From positions 3,335,365 to 3,399,364 of the forward strand of contig OZ024810.1 of the NCBI GenBank assembly GCA_964017045.1: a stretch of DNA of 64,000 bases. The letters are read 5' to 3'. Every line of letters begins with the position of its first letter. Position 1 is the stretch's first letter. Origin of the DNA: Omphiscola glabra. Its lineage: Eukaryota > Mollusca > Gastropoda > Lymnaeidae. A model generated the notes under the pieces. The model was not told the origin of the DNA, ran no database searches, and saw only the letters and a list, made by a program, of their open reading frames with translations. Made by a program: the position numbers and the translations under genes. Shown here one piece after another: positions 57,880 to 64,000 of the stretch.

Positions 57880-57990
57880 CGTTTCAACTTGTAATTATGT
57901 TTTTAAATTGTATGTACAGCGTGGTGAGCCCAGCCCTAGGCTGGGGTACCACGCTATAGAAAACTACCAATAATAATAATAATAAAAATA
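57880..57990 (+). mobile_element. 3' end of a dispersed retroposon with (AAT)n tail, copy 2
   Basis: TGTACAGCGTGGTGAGCC, CAGCCCTAGGCTGGGGTACC, ACGCTATAGAA and (AAT)5. Collinear with the minus-strand copy at 40199-40300, including an AT-rich lead of about 40 bp. Confidence 0.72.
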
Positions 57991-58340
57991 ACACAGGCGG
58001 ATCGATGGATAACATAGATGCTACGCCCTGACGTAAATTATACGATTAAGAGCATAGCTTAATCCTTAGTTCTGTCACTTTCTGAAAGAAAGTCTCAGAA
58101 AGAAACAAAAATGGTGGGGAAAAGGGGAGGAGAGCAGGGGCGGAGGTCAATGTCTTTCAGTCACGGGCGGCAACCTTTGTTGGATTTTTTAAAAAAGTAA
58201 GGTTTAATAACCTAAAGGACTTATCTTGTCTTAATATTTTCTTATTTTCATAAGTCCTAATTCATTATTAAGTTCTTTTCAATGGTATTTTTCTCCAAAA
58301 TAGCTAGTACTTTTAATAACTTGAAATACTGCGAGTTAGT
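57991..58340. other. No gene seen
   Basis: Contains a CAGGGGCGGAGGTC word at about 58135 resembling a hAT end, without a partner nearby. Confidence 0.4.
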
Positions 58341-58450
58341 TGCGTGGCTATGGTAGGTTGCGTGGCTATGGTAGGTTGCGTGGCTATGGTAGGTTGCGTG
58401 GCTATGGTAGGTTCCGTGGCTATGGTAGGTTCCGTGGCTATGGTAGGTTC
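58341..58450. repeat. 18-bp minisatellite, 6 copies
   Basis: GCGTGGCTATGGTAGGTT; the last two copies start CCGTGG. One frame reads RGYGRL repeats and runs on into unrelated sequence. Confidence 0.96.
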
Positions 58451-60069
58451 TTAAAGCTTTTTTTTATGTATCATTTTTTTTATTTCTACGCTCAAGTTAA
58501 GTGTCTGATACAGTTATATGTATATGGTCGCGATTTAATATTGTATTTGATATACACTCAACATCTTCTTGGCGTGAAAACCTTTGAGAAAACTACAATT
58601 TTTCTATTTCATAGCGCGATTCCAACTTCAAAGTGCGTCTTAAAAAATACCTGCCTTATTTTCTGTCCGGGTCCCATGTTGCTCCAAGTCGGCACAATTC
58701 GATTTTTGATTAGGCTGAGAGCGGTTTAAATTCGGTTTACTGAGCGACCACTTGGGGGTAGTGAGAAATCACTAGTCTTGTTACGCTTACAGCTAACGTA
58801 ACGCGCCCTGGGGGCCGGGGCCGGGGATTTAAAATAGATTTTCCTATAAAAAGGTAAGGCTAGAGAGTCAGGGTTCTCAACGAGTGCGTCGAGTGCCCCA
58901 CTTGTCTTATCTGCCATTAATTGTTATTTAAGAAAATTATGACCGATTTATTGTAATTATTATTATTATTAGTTGTCGTATATAGTTATGTTAGTGTTTA
59001 GAATACGGAAAATGCTATTTAGTTATTGTGAGCTTGCGCCTGGTGTATTAGTGTAACATAGCTGAATGTTCTTGTACCTTCTGTATGTTATCTAATACTT
59101 TATTAATATGAATGCAGCTACCACTCACACTGTCATCACTAATTATGCTGTCGTCTCATTTTATCTCAAGAATTAAACAGGTCCGATTAGATACATCACA
59201 CAGTTCTTTATTATCCAAATAATTGGTACAAATATGGTCCTTGAAATTGTTACATCCATGTAACTGTTAAAGTTACTACAATTTAAGAAATATGACACAC
59301 TTTAATATTATTTTATCCATGAATTAACATCACATTCAAATATGTCCTCCTATCTCTCTCTGACCAAAAATCGTGCCCTCCCTTCTTACTCACAAATCAT
59401 GACTTCTTTATTCGCCACAAAAATTAGTTCTTCTTATTCTCATCATAATATTTATTATAATTAAATCACTACGCCACCGTGCATTGAAATAAATAATACT
59501 GTCATGTGACTGAGTACCGTTAATTCATTGTGTTACAATTAGTAAACGCTGTCAAAACACTTCCTCTTCTGAAAATAATGATTTTTCGATTATTTTATAT
59601 ACAGTAGATCCCCATGCAACGAAGGCTTAACTTGACAGCAAAATTTTCACTCAAGTAATATAATTATGTATTATTGTGTATCGTCAAGACTTCCATTTTT
59701 TAGAGCCTTCAGGAAATCGCCTCTGGAGTTGATGAAATTGCAAATAAAAATGAAATATCTATGTAAATGATATCAACATCGGTCAATAAATCTAATGCAG
59801 AAAAAAATTACTCGTGATTCAATTAAAATATGATTTTTCGTGTGTAAACTGTCAATGTACCAGACGTTTCCTTAAATTGCATTGTAACAAAACAAAAAAA
59901 CTTCGAGATACCTTTAACTGATATCTAAATTAAGGGCCATGTGAAACTTTTTTTTTTTTAAATGACCTCCTATAAAACACTTATTTATAAAACCTTTAGT
60001 AAACATTTAGGACACGGTCCGTTTCATTTAACATTCAGCATGGGCGGAGCCAAAATCAATAAGTTCCCA
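58451..60069. other. 1.6 kb without recognisable gene
   Basis: Mostly AT-rich; a short GC-rich patch (58795-58830). No supported coding region. Confidence 0.5.
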
Positions 60070-60312
60070 CACTGATCCCGTTCCCGCTGGGACCCCTTAC
60101 TCGATCGGATCTCCATCCCTGTTTGTATCCCATTCCTTGATGAGCTCCCGTTGGCCACTGGGATCCCGTTCCCTTCTGGATTATGTTCCCCGGTTCGATC
60201 CCGTTATCTGGTTTGGGATCCCATTCCATGTATGGATTCCATTTCATGTTGAGACCCCTATCCATGTAGAGATCCCATTTCATGTAGAGATCCAATTCCT
60301 TGTAGGGATACC
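60070..60312. repeat. Degenerate 21-24-bp minisatellite
   Basis: GATCCCATTTCATGTAGA-type words return about every 21 bp. The left part (GATCCCGTTCCC words) is more diverged. Confidence 0.82.
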
Positions 60313-60861
60313 CTTCACCTGTTGGCTCCCATCATCATGGCAGTGGCATTTCAGTACAGAGATAAATATAATTAATGTCATGTTAGTGACATAAGGACAG
60401 GGCCTGAATGTCATCCTATCAATGACATTTCAACACCAATGTCAATATCTCCCGTTTAGTTTCTCCCCGATTAAATTAACCACGACGCCAGAAGCCATTT
60501 GTAGTTCCATGTTTCCATAATGTTCTCCCTTTGACCAGTCTGCCGACTTTGCTGCTTGTTTTAACTGATACCTTTGACCAGCTTGACAGCTCGTAATTAA
60601 ACCTTGCGTCCTGCAAATAGAAACTCACATCAATTATTCAATTTGCAGATTTTCAACAACAAAAATATGAAAGTTTGAGGAAACACTGGGCCACTGCTGT
60701 CTATTGTACAAACAACACCAGCAAATTTCGGGAATAATAATATGGTTTTGTATAGTCGGTTTTGTGCGTTGTGTCGATCTATACCTTGGCTATTTCTTTT
60801 GTTCATGAGATGCGCACCTCGCAAATGCGCTGCTTTTGTGCTCGTCGAAACATGATTGACA
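60313..60861. other. No gene seen
   Basis: Unique sequence; the minus frame at 60630-60881 is unrecognised. Confidence 0.4.
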
Positions 60862-61215
60862 CTAGCCATAGCCCGGCCCAATCAATGGTGGCCGTAATGC
60901 GATGCGTGAACTTCCCATAGGCTAAAGCTTCTTGACAAAATATGAATTCAACTAACGCACTTTATAAGAATCCTAATTAGTACACTGCCTCCCTACAAAG
61001 TTCGCAACTGCACACTTTTCCCACGCCCCTGAATTATATTAATATTCTAATGTTCCACCCCATTTCGTAACGCAAAAATTTATTAGACCAAATTTAAATT
61101 GAGATTATTTCCGTAAAACAAAATCAAATATTACACACCAAACGTACTTGCGGTGTTTTCAAGAATCTCATTTGGCGCAGTTATCTGGAATTTTATCGTT
61201 TTTGGGATTGTTACA
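60862..61215 (-). mobile_element. Helitron-like non-autonomous element, copy 3
   Basis: Starts ACTAGCCATAGCCCGGCCC and is collinear with both 42862-43097 and 43099-43400 (GCGTGAACTTCCCAT, GCACTTTATAAGAATCC, CTGCACACTTTT, TATTCTAATGT-CC, TTAAATTGAGA, AATATTACACACCAAACG). On the minus strand it ends CTAG|T, and CGGCC/GGCCG near the end could form a subterminal stem. Confidence 0.62.
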
Positions 61216-61690
61216 TAGAGAAGTGTGTATTTTGAAAGTTAGCAGAAATATGCCTTCTAAATTTGTCTGTTTTGGGTTAACTGTGAGAATACTCAATACA
61301 CAGTAGGCTTAATTAATTTAGCCATTTTTGAGATGGTTTATTATTCGTTTTGAAATATGTGATATCTCAGGAAGTTTTGCTACTGACATGAATGCAGAAA
61401 TTACTTTACGCCAGTCTTGACTTGTTCAATTACAAGCATGGGAAAGTGCATTGGTTGGTAAAAATTATTATTTTATTGTAGTGCCATATTTTAAAAATTG
61501 TATCTGCTTAAAAAAAACAATTTGGTCAACCGTAGGAAAACGTATCATTGCTTTCTGCAGACTAATGAGAAAGTGACGCATGGGCAACATACTCACAGGC
61601 AGCACACAAAAATGGTAACAAGCCCTTGGGCATCAGAAATATGGGCAACAGAGGAAAACAGCAGAAAACCTTTTAAACACATGGAAGGGA
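61216..61690. other. No gene seen
   Basis: AT-rich; 61500-61690 contains loosely repeated ATGGGCAACA/AACAGCAGAAA words like those at 62071-62345. Confidence 0.4.
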
Positions 61691-62070
61691 AAAGCTCTCA
61701 GGAAAATATATGGACCAACAAAGGGTTAATATGGATGGAAATGCGAATCAACCAGGAATTGTAGTCTATATCAAGATTACACGCTAGTGGCAGAAATAAA
61801 AAATATTGGCAGGCTATGCTGGGCGGGACACTTAGAAAGAATGTCAAAATGACAGAGGAGTGAAGAGGGTGCGACACCAAAACCCCAGAGGAAAACGGCT
61901 CAGAGGCAGAACTGGGCTTAGATGGATGGATGATGTGGAAAAGGATATACAGCAGCTGGGAATCCAAGCTAGGAAATGTAAAGCATCAATTAGATCTGAT
62001 TGGAAGTAAGTGGCTAGGCAGGCCAAAGCTCTACATGGGCTGTAGGGCCACAAGGATGGATGGAGAGAAA
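61691..62070 (+). pseudogene. LINE reverse transcriptase, extreme C-terminal remnant
   Basis: KALRKIYGPTKG, VAEIKNIGRLCWAGHLERM and, one frameshift later, RGKRLRGRTGLRWMDDVEKD then KASIRSDWK and RQAKALHG. This order (R-K-I-x-GP, I-x-x-I/R-RL-WAGH-RM, GR-x-x-x-RW-DDVE-D, DW...A-ALHG) is the standard end of jockey/RTE-type LINE ORF2 proteins. At least three in-frame stops and one frameshift make it dead. The catalytic domain is absent. Unrelated in detail to the LINE at 48405. Confidence 0.8.
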
Positions 62071-62345
62071 GTTATGAAAAGCCTTTGGACAGAAGAAATA
62101 TGGGCACAAAACAAAATAGTTTCAAACCTTTGGACAGCAGGTATATTGACAACAGACAAAATGGTGACAAGCCTATAGGCAATAGACAACAGCAATAGCC
62201 AATATAAATAAGAAATTTGAAGAGCAGGACTCTTTGCAAAAGACATATAAACAAAAAAACGTATTTAAACGAAATGGACTAAAGACAAATGGCCAAAAGA
62301 CATATGGACAGAAGACATTTTAACGAAAGGAGAGTGGACTTTGGG
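62071..62345. repeat. Degenerate 18-22-bp repeat
   Basis: ATGGACAGAAGA, TGGGCACAA, TTGGACAGCAG and AGACAAAATGG words recur irregularly; similar words also precede the LINE remnant. Confidence 0.55.
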
Positions 62346-62392
62346 CACAAGGCTTATTGACAACTGAATCTATTTTCACAATATTCTCCAGT

Positions 62393-62440
62393 CACTTTAA
62401 AGACATAAAAACATGTCTTTTTGTTTTGTGTCTTTAAAAC
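62393..62440. repeat. Inverted repeat (hairpin)
   Basis: TTTAAAGACATAAAAACA is complementary, with small gaps, to TGTTTTGTGTCTTTAAA-type sequence about 10 bp further on. Confidence 0.7.
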
Positions 62441-63302
62441 GCTGACTGGAAAGCCAAATAGGCTTTGATAAAAATTGTATAACCAAAATAATAATATCTA
62501 GAAAAAATAAATATTAAATAGAACCTTTATCGCTCTGAAATATTGGCAAGCTGTCATGACCGACAACTATTATGGATTAGCTGGACTCTGTTGAGTGCTG
62601 CGAAAATTAATTAAAGTAAATATTATTTTTTAGGGTTGTTGTTGTTTTTGGAAAATATCGGGAATTCCCCAAAGCATTCACTGACACATCTTAAGTTAAT
62701 AAGATACTGCCGCACCGATGTGACGTCACTGGGTTCAAGCGCACTTATCTGGGGAATTTTTATATCTGAGTGGATGGATATATGGGGCAGATAATCGTAG
62801 CTGGGGTTTGACAGCTTTTTCATAAATTAACATGCTAAGAGAATATGTGAGGAGTCGCAGGGCTCCCGGAATGTTTTCAAGACATTTTAGAACATGTATT
62901 TTACAAATAAAATCCTTACTAAGAGCCCCAGGCAGCTCTGGAGTCGGGGTTGCAAACGTCTGTCTGCCTTAGACGAAAACAAGGTTTTATGTCAATATCA
63001 AGTCATCACAACATATAAGAATAGAGCATGTTCCCCTGAGATGTTGTCCCCCCCCCCAGCCCACTCGGCCCAAATTCTCCGCCTCCGTAGTGGACAGAGT
63101 TTAATCAGATTCGTGTCATAAATAATGCTTATAATCTGCACCACGTTTTTTTTGGCGAAGGGTAACATGTTGAAAATGTGGAGGTGGGGGGGGGGGATGA
63201 AGCACCACGAATAGCAGGATTGTGCTAGGATACAGACAGGTTTCAGCTAAACGAGCGTTCTGGCGCTCCATAGATCAACGCCCAGGCATATGATACTCGG
63301 AG
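62441..63302. other. No gene seen
   Basis: Unique sequence with C8 near 63050 and G runs near 63187. Confidence 0.45.
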
Positions 63303-63770
63303 GATGGTGGGTCCCTCTGCCTCGTGGTCGTCATCGGGTCGGTCGTAAGGCTGGTGGGCCCCTCTGCCTCGTGATCGTCAGCGGGTCGGTCGTAAGGCTG
63401 GTGGGCCCCTCATGGTTCGTGGTCGTCATCGGGTCGGTCGTAAGGCTGGTGGGCCCCTCTGCCTCGTGGTCGTCAGCGGGTCGGTCGTAAGGCTGGTGTA
63501 CCCCTCATGCTTCGCGGTCGTCATCGGGTCGGTCGTAAGGCTGTTGAGCCCCTCTGCCTCGTGGTCGTCAGCGGGTCGGGGCCCCTCTGCCCCGTGGTCG
63601 TCATCGGGTCGGGGCCCCTCTGCCTCGTATTCGTCAGCGGGTCGGGGCCCCTCTGCCTCGTGGTCGTCAGCGGGTCGGTCGTAAGGCTGTTGGGCCCCTC
63701 TGCCTCGTGGTCGTCAGCGGGTCGGGGCCCCTCTGCCTCGTGGTCGTCAGCGGGTCGGTCGTAAGGCTGT
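63303..63770. repeat. 47/33-bp GC-rich minisatellite, about 11 copies
   Basis: Full unit: GGCCCCTCTGCCTCGTGGTC, GTCAGCGGGTCGG, TCGTAAGGCTGGTG (47 bp). Several right-hand copies lack the 14-bp TCGTAAGGCTGGTG part (33 bp). A second alternation swaps TCAGCGG for TCATCGG. Confidence 0.96.
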
Positions 63771-64000
63771 GAATGCTGGCATCGAGCCTTCGCCGTGGCT
63801 CATATGTTGTGTTGCTAGTGTTGAGACTTCTAGAAGAAAACATGTTTACCTACTATAAGTGTGTGTACTGGCTAGTTTTAGTGAAATAAAGACATCCCTA
63901 ATATAACACCTACAAAAGAGGAACATACCTAAATGGTAATCAACAATGTTAAATACGCACACAACCTTATTGACTGTGTAGAAATTTAAAAGAATTAACT
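63771..64000. other. No gene seen to the window end
   Basis: AT-rich unique sequence. Confidence 0.45.

Noticed and set aside
58134..58150. Isolated CAGGGGCGGAGG word like a hAT end
   Set aside because: No matching opposite end within several hundred bases.
58340..58729. RGYGR-repeat frame resembling a glycine/tyrosine-rich peptide
   Set aside because: Only six 18-bp units, then unrelated low-complexity sequence; no signal peptide.
1..64000. tRNA, rRNA or other structured RNA genes
   Set aside because: No cloverleaf with A and B boxes or rRNA core sequence was recognised by eye; a covariance search was not possible.

Overview
This is non-coding eukaryotic DNA, most likely from a mollusc and probably a heterobranch or pulmonate snail. 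The evidence is indirect. The DNA is AT-rich and holds no bacterial-style gene arrangement. It is crowded with tandem repeats and carries animal-type transposons: hAT miniature elements, a Helitron with Pif1 helicase, non-LTR retrotransposons and a solo LTR. One element, at 57080-57276, closely matches the SPIN hAT family, which is known from several tetrapods, a triatomine bug and the pond snail Lymnaea. I found no convincing host exon, tRNA, rRNA or CRISPR. Nearly all long open frames lie inside tandem arrays whose unit length (9, 18 or 48 bp), or three units of it (16, 19, 22 or 25 bp), keeps a frame open.

Layout. 1-9900: minisatellites (48, 36, 16, 25, 24, 16, 22 and 24 bp units), one TA-flanked miniature element (3776-4024), and a CT/TA microsatellite enclosing a hAT fragment (8988-9058). 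10163-10666: a solo LTR with a perfect 5-bp target duplication. 11100-29700: about 25 minisatellites separated by unremarkable AT-rich sequence, the largest a 1.9-kb array of a 25-bp unit (21622-23510). 30356-31010: the 3' end of a Helitron with the last 48 codons of its helicase. 31158-32585: a 1.4-kb tetranucleotide tract interrupted by a 155-bp inverted-repeat element. 34185-34430: a second copy of a dispersed element also present at 765-945.

35000-48135: more arrays, including an 18-bp GC-rich array and a near-perfect 27-copy array of a 48-bp unit (44968-46263). Two head-to-tail Helitron-like copies lie at 42862-43495. 48405-49430: a 5'-truncated LINE on the minus strand with its YADD box. 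49774-57276: three hAT-type miniature elements including SPIN, a foldback element, and arrays of 16, 49, 9, 26, 31 and 33 bp units. 57880-64000: retroposon tails, a third Helitron-like copy, a second LINE remnant on the plus strand, and a GC-rich 47/33-bp array.

By my coordinate tally about 30 percent of the window is tandem repeat, in roughly 50 arrays with unrelated units. No genes can be said to work together here. The window records transposon insertion and local tandem amplification. All family assignments are by eye; no database was consulted.
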